Source of the DNA: UBA7672 sp963738625
GTDB lineage: Bacteria; Pseudomonadota; Alphaproteobacteria; Caulobacterales; Hyphomonadaceae
Direction: 5' to 3'
Length of the DNA stretch: 64,000 bases
Assembly: GCA_963738625.1 (NCBI GenBank)
Contig: CAVTXH010000020.1
Coordinates: 62,001 to 126,000, forward strand
The notes under the pieces are model-generated. The model worked only from the letters and a program-made list of their open reading frames with translations, did no database searches and was not told the DNA's origin. Numbering within the stretch: the first letter of the stretch is position 1; each line of letters starts with the position of its first letter. Below are positions 50,485-58,921 of the stretch, in pieces. The translations under genes and the position numbers were made by a program.

Positions 50485-53173
50485 CGGAAAAGGCATCGCC
50501 AGCAATCCGGCGGCGCTGAAGCGCCTCAAGCGGCGCTATCGCGAGGAAGGCCGCTTCCGCGCCTATGGCGTCGCCGCCGTCATGTTTGCGATAGCCTCGC
50601 TGCTGGTGCTGATGATTTCCATTGTCGGCGAGTCCGTGTCGGCTTTCAGCAAGCACGAGCTCGAGATCGACGTGATGCTGGACCCCGCCGTGGTCGACCC
50701 TACGGGCAAGCGCGATCCGGTGGTGCTGACCAAGAACGTCTCGGCTTTTTCCGACCTGGTGCGCGACGGGCTAAAGAACCGCTTCCCGGAGGCGGCCGGA
50801 GACCTGGCGCTGCGCCGTCAACTGAGCCGGATGGTCTCGACGCTGGCGGGCAACGACCTCGCGAAGCGCGCTGCGGACAATCCGCAGCTGATCGGGCAGA
50901 AGACCAGGGTTGTCGTCCCGGTTTCAGATCTGGTCGACCTCTATCTTAAGGGCCTGATCACGGACGAGCGGATTGTGAAGGGCGGCGGACCGGCGGACGT
51001 TTCGCGCTCCGGCGACATGCTGACCGTTCGCTCGGCCGGCGGGTTCAAGACGGTCTATGACGACCTGGTCGAGCGCTTGCAGGAAGAGGCGGACGGCAAG
51101 ACTGCGGCGGCCGCTGAATCGCAGGCTTCGGTCGATCGCCTGCAGGCGAAGATCGTGGCGCTGCAGGAAAAGCGGGCCGGGCTCGCGGCGGCCGATGCGG
51201 CTGCGGTGCGTGAAGCCGCCGAGGCCTATGCGGGCGAGGGCGATGATGCGGCGGTCTTGCTGGTGCGAGAGGCCGGAGCGTTGAGCTTTACCGGCGAACT
51301 CGACAAGCTGCGCGCCTCGGTGAAGCAGCGGCTGGAGGCCGCCGCCGGTGTGGCGGATCGCGAGGCGAGTGAGCTGCTGGCCAAGGGCGCATCCTACGCG
51401 CGCAAGGCGACCGAGGCTGAGAAGAAGGGCGAGCCGGCCGCGCAGACGCGGCGCATCCAGGCCGAGACGGCGTATCTGGCGGGCGACCGCCGTCATGTCG
51501 ATGCAGCGCTGCTGAAAGATCGCGCACAGGCGGCGACCTCGATGGACGCCAACGCGCTGATCGCCGCGGCCTCGCTGCTGACCGGACGGCCGGTTGCGCC
51601 GATCGCGGAGCTCACGGCGATTGATCCCGCAAGTTCGAGGTCCGCTGTCGTGGCGATCAACGCCGCGGAAGTTGCGACAGCCGATGCCGCGGTCGCCGAC
51701 CAGAAGGCAAGAATCGCGCGGCTTGAGCAGGAGGCGGCCGCGCTCAGTGCGGTTTCGCCGGCGCGCTCCAAGGCTCTGGCGGCGACAGCTGTGCCTTCGG
51801 CCAAGTCGCGGCTTGCGAGGCTGGAGCGCGAGAGCATGGCGCGCCGCGAGGCTGGCGCGCGGCTTTCCGGACAGATCGCGCCTCCGGTCGCTGCAGCGCC
51901 GGGTTCGCCGGCGCCTGAGCCGCAGGTCTTGGCGCCGCCCGTCGATGACGCGGCCTTCCTCGCGTCGGAACGCGTCGCGCAGCTCGGTCTCGATCTGGGC
52001 GGGCCGCTTGCGGTTGCCGAAGCGCTCGGCAGGGCCGATGCAAAGGCGCCGCGGTCGGACGACAATCTCAAGGCGCTGATGGTCGCGCATGCCGACCTCG
52101 AGATCGAAGCCGCAAGGCGCGACATCGAGCGCCTGACCCGCAAGCGCGCGCGCGATGCCGATGCCGCGAATGTGGTGCTGGCGCAGATCCGCCAACCGGG
52201 CGCGATGATTGCGCCGGACGAGTTCTCGCCCTCGCTGCTGGTTGAGATCAATGGCGGCGTCGTGAAAGCGGCGCGCATTTCGCCGGACCTGATCGAAGGC
52301 CCGGAGCTGATCCCACTGGCCGGGCTGGAGCGAGCGAACCAGTGGCGCGTGCGCGAGCTGAAGGTGGCGGAGGCGGACCGCCTGGTCACGGATCGCCAGG
52401 CTGCGTGGGCCAACGCGCTAAAGGACGAAGGCAAGATCCGCAGCGAGCTCAATTTCGACCTGATCACCAAGGCGGATTCGACCTATCCCGAGCTGGCCGG
52501 CCTTGCAGCGGCGCTGGCGGGGTCGTTCTGGATCATGCTGGTGACGCTGGCCCTGTCGCTGCCGATCGGCGTCGCCGCGGCGATCTACCTCGAAGAGTTC
52601 GCGCCCCGGAACGGGATCACCGATTTCATCGAGGTGAACATCAACAACCTCGCGGCCGTGCCCTCGATCGTTTTCGGTCTTTTGGGCGCCGCGGTGTTCA
52701 TCAACTTCTTCGACCTGCCGCGCTCCGCGCCACTGGTCGGCGGGCTGGTGCTGTCGCTGATCACCCTGCCGACAATCATCATCGCGACGCGCGCGGCGCT
52801 TGGCGCCGTGCCGCCGTCGATCCGCGAGGGCGCGCTGGCGGTGGGGGCGAGCCTGCCGCAGACGGTGTTCCATCACGTGCTGCCGCTGGCGGCGCCGGGC
52901 GTCATGACCGGCGCGATCATCGGTTTGGCTCGCGCCCTTGGGGAAACTGCGCCGCTGCTGCTGATCGGGATGGTCGCCTTCGTTGCCGAGGCGCCTGACG
53001 GGCCGATGGACAGCGCGACGGCGCTGCCCGTTCTGGTCTACAAATGGTCGAGCGCGGCCGAACGCGCCTGGCAGCCGATGACGTCGGCCGCCATCATAAT
53101 TCTGCTGATCTTCATGTTTGCGATGAACGCGCTTGCCGTCTACTTGCGTCGCCGGCTGGAGCGGAGATGGTGA
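50477..53173 (+). CDS. pstA: Phosphate ABC transporter permease PstA with a large periplasmic insertion
   Basis: 898 aa; alphaproteobacterial PstA is usually about 430 aa. Residues 1-55 contain membrane helix 1; 56-158 match DUF3333 (ELEIDVMLDPAVVDP, DNPQLIGQKTRVVVPVSDLVDLY). Then about 460 extra residues (158-620) rich in Ala, Glu, Arg with heptad-like stretches (SVDRLQAKIVALQEKRAGL; KARIARLEQEAAAL). DUF3333 resumes at ADRLVTDRQAAWANAL and FDLITKADSTYPELAG, then the permease core (ITLPTIIIATRAALGAVPPS, EGALAVGASLPQTVFHHVLP). The frame is continuous and codon use is unchanged, so the insertion is real coding sequence. Start ATG 50477 overlaps the pstC stop; a GTG at 50468 is possible. Confidence 0.93.
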   Translation: MSSGKGIASNPAALKRLKRRYREEGRFRAYGVAAVMFAIASLLVLMISIVGESVSAFSKHELEIDVMLDPAVVDPTGKRDPVVLTKNVSAFSDLVRDGLKNRFPEAAGDLALRRQLSRMVSTLAGNDLAKRAADNPQLIGQKTRVVVPVSDLVDLYLKGLITDERIVKGGGPADVSRSGDMLTVRSAGGFKTVYDDLVERLQEEADGKTAAAAESQASVDRLQAKIVALQEKRAGLAAADAAAVREAAEAYAGEGDDAAVLLVREAGALSFTGELDKLRASVKQRLEAAAGVADREASELLAKGASYARKATEAEKKGEPAAQTRRIQAETAYLAGDRRHVDAALLKDRAQAATSMDANALIAAASLLTGRPVAPIAELTAIDPASSRSAVVAINAAEVATADAAVADQKARIARLEQEAAALSAVSPARSKALAATAVPSAKSRLARLERESMARREAGARLSGQIAPPVAAAPGSPAPEPQVLAPPVDDAAFLASERVAQLGLDLGGPLAVAEALGRADAKAPRSDDNLKALMVAHADLEIEAARRDIERLTRKRARDADAANVVLAQIRQPGAMIAPDEFSPSLLVEINGGVVKAARISPDLIEGPELIPLAGLERANQWRVRELKVAEADRLVTDRQAAWANALKDEGKIRSELNFDLITKADSTYPELAGLAAALAGSFWIMLVTLALSLPIGVAAAIYLEEFAPRNGITDFIEVNINNLAAVPSIVFGLLGAAVFINFFDLPRSAPLVGGLVLSLITLPTIIIATRAALGAVPPSIREGALAVGASLPQTVFHHVLPLAAPGVMTGAIIGLARALGETAPLLLIGMVAFVAEAPDGPMDSATALPVLVYKWSSAAERAWQPMTSAAIIILLIFMFAMNALAVYLRRRLERRW

Positions 53174-54003
53174 TGAGCCGCATGGAACCGATGACCCAGC
53201 TCCGCATGGGGGAGGCCGTAGTGACCGCCGTGAAGCCTCCGCACAACGAGCCCAAGGTTAGGGCGAAATCCGTCTCCGTGTTCTACGGCGACAAGCAGGC
53301 GCTGTTCGACGTCTCGCTCGACATGCCGGAGAAGGCGGTGACCGCGCTGATCGGCCCTTCGGGCTGCGGCAAGTCCACCTTCCTGCGCTGCATGAACCGC
53401 ATGAATGACACGATCGAGGGGGCGCGGGTCACCGGCGAGATCGAGATCGACGGCGAGGACGTCAACGACAAGTCGGTCGATCCGGTGCTGCTGCGCGCGC
53501 GGGTGGGCATGGTGTTCCAGAAGCCGAACCCGTTCCCGAAATCGATCTTCGACAACGTCGCCTACGGCGCCCGCATCCACGGCCTAGCCAGCTCCAAGAA
53601 GGAGATGGAGGACATCGTCGAGAAGTCGCTGGAGCGCGCGGGTCTCTGGAACGAGGTAAAGGATCGCCTGCACGCGCCCGGCACCAGCCTTTCCGGCGGC
53701 CAGCAGCAGCGTCTCGTCATCGCGCGCGCCATCGCGGTGAGCCCGGAGATCATCCTGATGGACGAGCCGTGCTCGGCGCTCGACCCTATCGCGACGGCCA
53801 AGATTGAGGAGCTGATCGACGAGCTGCGCCACAATTACTGCATCGTGATCGTGACGCACTCCATGGCGCAGGCCGCGCGGGTGTCACAGCACACGGCGTT
53901 TTTCCATATGGGCAAGCTGATCGAGACCGGGCAGACCGAAAAGATCTTCACCAATCCGGCCAACTCCAGAACACAGGACTACATTACCGGAAGGTTCGGA
54001 TAG
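53173..54003 (+). CDS. pstB: Phosphate ABC transporter ATP-binding protein PstB
   Basis: 276 aa. Walker A GPSGCGKST (61-69), Q-loop MVFQKPNPFPKSIFDNVAYG, signature LSGGQQQR (174-181), Walker B LMDEPCSALDPIAT (near 195), H-loop VTHSMAQA. Drives phosphate import by PstSCA. ATG 53173 overlaps the pstA stop (TGATG) and gives translational coupling; an in-frame ATG at 53167 is an alternative. Confidence 0.97.
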   Translation: MSRMEPMTQLRMGEAVVTAVKPPHNEPKVRAKSVSVFYGDKQALFDVSLDMPEKAVTALIGPSGCGKSTFLRCMNRMNDTIEGARVTGEIEIDGEDVNDKSVDPVLLRARVGMVFQKPNPFPKSIFDNVAYGARIHGLASSKKEMEDIVEKSLERAGLWNEVKDRLHAPGTSLSGGQQQRLVIARAIAVSPEIILMDEPCSALDPIATAKIEELIDELRHNYCIVIVTHSMAQAARVSQHTAFFHMGKLIETGQTEKIFTNPANSRTQDYITGRFG

Positions 54004-54102
54004 GGCCGATTCCGGGAATACCTATATTCGGGTAGGATAAGGGGACGGGCAGAAGATCAACGCCATGTTGGCGGCCCAGGCTAGCAGGCACAGGACCAGA
54101 GG

Positions 54103-54795
54103 ATGACGGAACACACAGTCAGATCCTTCTCGGCCGACCTAGAAGAGCTGTCGGTCGATCTCGCCCGAATGGGCGGGCTCGCCGAGGACATGCTGTCGGA
54201 TGCGATCCAGGCGATCGCTACGCGCGATTCGGCGCTGGCGGACACGGTTGTAGCGCGTGACCCGCAGATCGACGCCCTGCAGGTCGAGGCGGAGAAGAAA
54301 ATCCTCAGGCTTCTGGCGCTTCGCCAGCCCCTGGCGCGAGACCTGCGGCAGACGATTTCGGCGCTGAAGATCGCGGCTGAGCTGGAGCGGATCGGCGATC
54401 TCGCCAAGAACATCGCCAAGCGGGCCAAGGTGCTGGATTCGATCGAGCCGACGGCGGCGCTGAAGGGCGTTGCGCGCATGGGCCGGCTGGTGAGCGCGCA
54501 GTTGAAGCGCGTGCTGGACGCCTATTCGGCGCTCGAGACCGAGGCCGCCAACAAGGTCTGGAGCCGCGACGAGGAAGTGGATGAGCACTACCAGTCCCTG
54601 TTCCGCGAAGTCGTGACCTACATGATCGAGGACCCGCGCACGATTTCGGCCTGCGCGCATCTTCTGTTCGTAGCAAAGAATCTAGAACGGATCGGCGACC
54701 ACTGCACAAACATCGCCGAGGAGATCCACTTCCTCGTCACCGGTGAACAACTCCCCACGGAAAGGCCGAAGGTCGATGCCCTCAACAGCAACTGA
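54103..54795 (+). CDS. phoU: Phosphate transport regulator PhoU
   Basis: 230 aa made of two three-helix bundles, each with the metal-binding pattern of PhoU: ELERIGDLAKNIAKR (near 90) and NLERIGDHCTNIAEE (near 190). PhoU links PstSCAB to PhoR and represses the regulon when phosphate is plentiful. 99 bp after pstB; overlaps phoB by 20 bp. Confidence 0.97.
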   Translation: MTEHTVRSFSADLEELSVDLARMGGLAEDMLSDAIQAIATRDSALADTVVARDPQIDALQVEAEKKILRLLALRQPLARDLRQTISALKIAAELERIGDLAKNIAKRAKVLDSIEPTAALKGVARMGRLVSAQLKRVLDAYSALETEAANKVWSRDEEVDEHYQSLFREVVTYMIEDPRTISACAHLLFVAKNLERIGDHCTNIAEEIHFLVTGEQLPTERPKVDALNSN

Positions 54796-55513
54796 GTTGA
54801 CGCGGTCTCCCACGCGCGCCGGTGCGACCAAGCCCTACGCCCTCATCGTTGAGGACGAAGCGGCGCTGATCGAGCTGATCCGCTACAACCTCGAGAAGGA
54901 AGGCTACGAGATCGACATCGCCATGGATGGCGAGGAAGCGATCCTGATGATCGAGGAGCGCCAGCCGGATATCGTGCTGCTTGACTGGATGCTGCCGAAG
55001 CTGGCGGGCATCGAGGTATGCCGCCGCTTGCGCAGCAGGCCCGCGACGCGCAACCTGCCGGTGATCATGCTGACGGCGAAGACCGAAGAGGCCGACCGGG
55101 TGCGCGGCCTCGACATGGGCGCCGATGACTACATGACCAAGCCCTTCGCCATGTCGGAGCTGATCGCGCGCATCCGCGCCGTGATGCGCCGCATCCGTCC
55201 GGCGCTGGCCGAGGACAAGGTTGTGGTTGGCGACATTTCGGTCGATCGCTCCGCCCATCGCGTGACGCGCAACGATGTCGAGGTGCATCTTGGGCCGACC
55301 GAGTTCCGCCTGCTGGACTATTTCATCCAGCATCCGGGCCGGGTGTTCTCGCGCGAGCAGCTGCTCGATGCGGTGTGGGGATCGGACGTCTATGTCGAGA
55401 CCCGCACGGTGGACGTCCATATCGGGCGCCTGCGCAAGGCCCTGTCCAAGGGCGGCGGTGAGGACCCGATCCGCACCGTGCGCTCGGCTGGGTACGCGCT
55501 GAACGCGGGTTAG
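54776..55513 (+). CDS. phoB: Phosphate-regulon response regulator PhoB
   Basis: 245 aa. Receiver domain with ALIVEDEAALIELI, phospho-acceptor D70 in VLLDWMLPKLAG, and K in DDYMTKPFAMSEL; winged-helix DNA-binding domain with LGPTEFRLLDYFIQHPGRVFSR and RTVDVHIGRLRKAL. Start ATG 54776 lies within phoU (20-bp overlap). The first 18 residues are a family-external polar extension. Probably phosphorylated by PhoR (44382). The gene ends a pst-pho operon and overlaps the convergent GNAT gene by 4 bp. Confidence 0.97.
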   Translation: MPSTATELTRSPTRAGATKPYALIVEDEAALIELIRYNLEKEGYEIDIAMDGEEAILMIEERQPDIVLLDWMLPKLAGIEVCRRLRSRPATRNLPVIMLTAKTEEADRVRGLDMGADDYMTKPFAMSELIARIRAVMRRIRPALAEDKVVVGDISVDRSAHRVTRNDVEVHLGPTEFRLLDYFIQHPGRVFSREQLLDAVWGSDVYVETRTVDVHIGRLRKALSKGGGEDPIRTVRSAGYALNAG

Positions 55514-55947
55514 GTTTCGCCCGCGCCGCCGATCTCGATCGCGAACATTTCGAGCGCGCTACGCTGGAAGCTCCGAGATTCGTAGAACAGGATGCCGCCT
55601 TCGTTGTCCGGTTCGGTGGCGAGCCAGACATAGGTGCAGCCTTGCGCCTCGCCCCAGGCGAGCAGTTCGCGGATCAATTGCGTGGCGATGCCGCGGCGCT
55701 GGCGCGAAGGCGTCGTGCCGAGGTTATCGATATATAGGTCGGAAGCGCGGTCGGGCTGCAGGTGCACGTTGCCGCGAATCTGGCCGACGACGACGCCATT
55801 TTCGACGGCTACGAACATGGCGTGGCGCCTGTCGGCTAGGTAGGACACGAGCAGATCCTGCCGGACTTCATGGTCGAACACGTCGGGCGCGATGTTGGTG
55901 AGGAGGCCCGCATTGCCTGGGCCGAGCAGGTGAATTGAGACTAGCAT
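55510..55947 (-). CDS. GNAT-family N-acetyltransferase
   Basis: 145 aa. FVAVENGVVVGQIRGNV and the acetyl-CoA loop QRRGIATQLIRELLAWGEAQG (Q/RxxGxA) are typical GNAT motifs, followed by LATEPDNEGGILFYESRSFQ. The architecture (single GNAT domain, N-terminal LGPGNAG) is similar to AAC(3)-I-type proteins, but nothing here shows aminoglycoside specificity. Substrate unknown. Start ATG 55947; its stop overlaps the phoB stop by 4 bp. Confidence 0.82.
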   Translation of the reverse strand: MLVSIHLLGPGNAGLLTNIAPDVFDHEVRQDLLVSYLADRRHAMFVAVENGVVVGQIRGNVHLQPDRASDLYIDNLGTTPSRQRRGIATQLIRELLAWGEAQGCTYVWLATEPDNEGGILFYESRSFQRSALEMFAIEIGGAGET

Positions 55948-56078
55948 CCTGTCCTCCAGGGGACCGCGACGCCAATACTATCGCGGCTGCTTTAGCTGCG
56001 TGTCAAAAGGGGCTCCCAGCCGGGATGACAATGCCGCTTCATCGGCTTAAAGCCTCCGCAGACCCGCCGGAGCCGCCG

Positions 56079-57389
56079 ATGATCCCACGCTATTCTCGCC
56101 CTGACATGACGGCGATCTGGACGCCGGAGACGCGCTATTCGATCTGGCTGGAGATCGAGACGCTGGCCGCCGAGGCGATGGCTGAGCTGGGGATGATCCC
56201 TAAGGACGTGCCCAAGGCGGTGCGGGCGCGCGGCGGTTTCGACGTGAAGCGTATCGACGAGATCGAGCGCGAGGTGAAGCACGACGTTATCGCCTTCCTG
56301 ACTTCGGTCTCGGAACATGTCGGGCCGGAAGCGCGGTTTCTCCATCTCGGGATGACGTCTTCAGACGTGCTGGACACCTGCCTTGCGGTGCAGCTGGTGC
56401 GGGCGTCGGACATTCTTATCGCTGGCGTTGATCGCGTGCTGGCGGCCCTGAAGAAGCGGGCGTTCGAGCACAAGCTGACGCCGACCATCGGGCGCAGCCA
56501 CGGCATCCATGCCGAGCCGACGACGTTTGGCGTGAAGCTGGCCGGGTTTTACGCCGAGATGGCGCGTAACCGGGCCCGGCTGATCACGGCGAAGGAAGAG
56601 ATTGCAACGTGTGCGATTTCCGGAGCCGTCGGCACGTTCGCCAATATCGACCCGCGGATCGAGACGATGGTCGCGAAGAAGCTCGGCCTTCAGCCCGAAC
56701 CGGTTTCGACACAGGTGATCCCGCGCGACCGGCATGCGGCGTTCTTTGCGGCGCTCGGCGTGACGGCGTCCTCGATCGAGCGCATCGCCACGGAGATCCG
56801 CCATCTGCAGCGGACGGAAGTGCTGGAGGCGGAGGAGTATTTCTCGGAAGGGCAGAAAGGCTCGTCCGCCATGCCTCACAAGCGCAATCCGGTGCTGACG
56901 GAAAACCTCACCGGCCTTGCGCGCCTCGTGCGCTCGGCGGTCGTTCCGGCGATGGAGAATGTGGCGCTGTGGCACGAGCGGGATATTTCCCATTCGAGTG
57001 TTGAACGCGGCATCGCGCCGGATGCGACCATCCATCTCGACTTTGCGCTCAACCGCTTGGCGCAGGTGATCGAGCAGCTGCTGGTCTATCCCGAGAACAT
57101 GAAGGCGAATCTCGATCGGCTCGGCGGCCTGCACAATTCCCAGCGGGTGCTGCTGGCGCTGGTGGAGAAGGGCGCAACCCGTGAGGACGCCTATCGGCTC
57201 GTGCAACGCAACGCGATGAAGGTGTGGCGGGACGCCAACCGCACGGAAGGGGACTTCCTGCGCAATCTGGAATCCGACGCCGATGTGACGAAGCATCTCT
57301 CGAAGGCGGAGCTCGGCGAGATGTTCGACCTCGGCTACCACTTCACCGGCGTCGATACGATCTTCGAACGAGTGTTCGGGAAGGGCTAG
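56079..57389 (+). CDS. purB: Adenylosuccinate lyase
   Basis: 436 aa. Acts twice in purine synthesis: SAICAR to AICAR and adenylosuccinate to AMP, each releasing fumarate. Motifs: RPDMTAIWTPETRYSIWLEIE at the start, FLHLGMTSSDVLDTC near 95, TIGRSHGIHAEPTTFG near 137, and the fumarase/aspartase signature GSSAMPHKRNP (near 261-271). Start ATG 56079 by homology; an upstream extension reads through non-coding sequence. First gene of the purine cluster; its stop abuts the barstar-like start. Confidence 0.97.
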   Translation: MIPRYSRPDMTAIWTPETRYSIWLEIETLAAEAMAELGMIPKDVPKAVRARGGFDVKRIDEIEREVKHDVIAFLTSVSEHVGPEARFLHLGMTSSDVLDTCLAVQLVRASDILIAGVDRVLAALKKRAFEHKLTPTIGRSHGIHAEPTTFGVKLAGFYAEMARNRARLITAKEEIATCAISGAVGTFANIDPRIETMVAKKLGLQPEPVSTQVIPRDRHAAFFAALGVTASSIERIATEIRHLQRTEVLEAEEYFSEGQKGSSAMPHKRNPVLTENLTGLARLVRSAVVPAMENVALWHERDISHSSVERGIAPDATIHLDFALNRLAQVIEQLLVYPENMKANLDRLGGLHNSQRVLLALVEKGATREDAYRLVQRNAMKVWRDANRTEGDFLRNLESDADVTKHLSKAELGEMFDLGYHFTGVDTIFERVFGKG

Positions 57390-57899
57390 ATGTTCACGCC
57401 CGATAGCCTTGATCGGCTAGACTGGCCTCTGCTGCAGAATGGACCCGTCAACCTGTTCTGGCGGAAGAGCCTGTTCGAGGCCGCGATCCTGGATCTCGAA
57501 GCGTTGAACTATCGAATTCTGCGTATCAAGTACGCCAGTCTGGAAGGTTTCTATCGCGACGTGTCGGCTGTCCTCAAGTGGAAGGAGCAGTTTGGATACG
57601 ACCGGTGGAATGGCAGCCTTGACGCCTTGAACGATGGCTTCCGCGGCGAGCCATTCGATTCCGCAGACGACGGCGCGTTCTGTATCGAAGACTTTGATTT
57701 ACTCGTCGCGGAGGATCGCGGGATGGGTGAGACGATCCTCGATATCATCGCCGATCAGTCGAGATCATATCTACTGTTCGGGAAACGCTTGATCGGGCTC
57801 GTCCAGACTGCTGACGCAAAATACCAAACCGAAAAGCTCGGAGGCGCTGCCGCGCATTGGAACCAGGCCGAACGGCTCAATAGCGCTCGCGGCTGGTAG
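57390..57899 (+). CDS. Barstar-family protein
   Basis: 169 aa. The segment YRILRIKYASLEGFYRDVSAVLKW, then FGYDRWNGSLDALNDGFRG, matches the barstar (barnase inhibitor) helix-loop-helix that blocks the nuclease active site. About 80 residues beyond the barstar core are unusual (DLLVAEDRGMGETILDIIADQSR). No barnase-like nuclease gene is nearby, so an orphan inhibitor or a different role is possible. The ATG directly follows the purB stop (TAG ATG), so it is translationally coupled to purB. Confidence 0.72.
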   Translation: MFTPDSLDRLDWPLLQNGPVNLFWRKSLFEAAILDLEALNYRILRIKYASLEGFYRDVSAVLKWKEQFGYDRWNGSLDALNDGFRGEPFDSADDGAFCIEDFDLLVAEDRGMGETILDIIADQSRSYLLFGKRLIGLVQTADAKYQTEKLGGAAAHWNQAERLNSARGW

Positions 57900-57930
57900 A
57901 AAAAAGAGCCGGACTCCCGAGGAGCCCGGC
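57900..57930 (-). terminator. Intrinsic terminator oriented for minus-strand transcription
   Basis: GCCGG-A-CTCC / GGAG-C-CCGGC stem (57908-57917 and 57921-57930) with a CGA loop. The A-run (57900-57905) gives a U-run only on the minus strand; no U-run follows on the plus strand. It begins right after the barstar-like stop. No protein gene is seen upstream on the minus strand within 400 bp, which points to an unannotated minus-strand transcript. Confidence 0.7.
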
Positions 57931-58342
57931 CCAGGTCTGATGGCGGAGAGCGAAAGCACGCGGGAACATGCCGTCGCTCGAAACCGGAACTGCCAGATGC
58001 TCAGGGACATGAGCGCGCCTGCTCGGGACGGAGCGAGGCCGTAGGCGGTTCGGTTGTGAGGACCAGGCGGGCCGTGGGGCCGCCTTCATGAAAGAGACTG
58101 CCGGAAAACTCCTAAGAAGGCTGGGGCATCGGAGATGCTGCTTTCCTAAATGCGTTCACCTTAACGTCGCGCGGGCTGGCCCATGCCGGCACAGCGCGGT
58201 TTCATCGCGAAGAATCTGGCGGCCTTTACGGCGTATCGGATCTCCAGCGATGGTGAATCGCTGAACGCGTGGACATCCGCGCGCAGCATGAAAGTTTGCA
58301 CAGGTTGCAGAAAATCCGCGTCTGGAAGGAGGACCTCGCGGC
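57931..58342 (-). ncRNA. Candidate structured small RNA region (gene-free)
   Basis: 412 bp without a supported gene. On the minus strand the stretch from about 58160 to the terminator at 57900 can fold into several GC-rich hairpins (GGCGG..CCGCC near 58066-58084; GAGCGA..TCGCTC near 57949-57980). Short open frames here have no ribosome site or family likeness. I do not recognise a known RNA family (not 6S, tmRNA, RNase P or SRP as far as I can judge). A promoter was not identified with confidence. The part 58160-58342 shows nothing. Confidence 0.35.
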
Positions 58343-58669
58343 CTACTTTTTCTCCGCGCGGACCTGTTCGACGGCGGTTTCCATCAGCTCAGTCATCTGG
58401 CGCTGAATCTGATGGTCGGTCATCGCGACACCGGCCCTATCGAAATCGCCGCGCACCTTGCGGAACACGTCTTCATCGCCGGGGGCTTCGAAATCCGATT
58501 TCACCACTTCGACGGCGTAGGCTGACGCCGCCTCGCCGGTCTTGCCCAGCTTTTCAGCAGCCCACAGGCCGAGCAGCTTGTTGCGGCGCGCATTCGCCTT
58601 GAAACGCAGCTCCTGATCGAGGGCGAACTTTCCCTCTTCGGCCCGTTCCCGCTTGTCGAATCCGCTCAC
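58343..58669 (-). CDS. DUF1476 protein, F1-ATPase inhibitor subunit zeta
   Basis: 108 aa. FDKRERAEEGKFALDQELRF at the N-terminus and ARRNKLLGLWAAEKLGKTG, then YAVEVVKSDFEAPGDEDVFRK, are the conserved blocks of DUF1476. In Paracoccus the zeta subunit binds F1-ATPase and blocks ATP hydrolysis; the N-terminus is the inhibitory part. Start GTG 58669 with GGGAGA upstream; no ATG gives the conserved N-terminus alone. Divergent from purC, as commonly seen in Alphaproteobacteria. Confidence 0.92.
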   Translation of the reverse strand: MSGFDKRERAEEGKFALDQELRFKANARRNKLLGLWAAEKLGKTGEAASAYAVEVVKSDFEAPGDEDVFRKVRGDFDRAGVAMTDHQIQRQMTELMETAVEQVRAEKK

Positions 58670-58921
58670 TGCCGATCTCCCTCTCCTGGGCCGCCGCCCG
58701 ATTTGTCCGATATAGCCTTGGCCGAGCCCAATTGCATCCCCGCCATGGCGCAATTGCGACCTTGAATCGCATCAAGATTTGTCGTTTTGACCGGTCATCC
58801 CCAGCCGGACGATGTTGCCCGGGGAGACGGCCCGGGCTGGATGCTATAGGAAGGCCGGTCCGGATCATGAGTCTGGCGGTCCCATCAGAACCAAAGAGGG
58901 CCGCCGGCTGGGAGACTAGCG

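Noticed and set aside
49054..50529. A 491-codon minus-strand frame across pstC
   Set aside because: Antisense to pstC; His/Arg/Gln-rich nonsense composition.
55510..55947. GNAT gene as an aminoglycoside 3-N-acetyltransferase resistance gene
   Set aside because: Only the general fold and motif A are shared; nothing supports drug specificity.
57771..58089. Two short minus-strand open frames of 70-79 codons in the gene-free stretch after purB
   Set aside because: No ribosome site or family likeness, and they run through the terminator hairpin into the barstar-like gene.
58700..58921. A purine-responsive riboswitch before purC
   Set aside because: A GC hairpin is present (CCAGCC...GGCTGG) but no conserved riboswitch core could be recognised.
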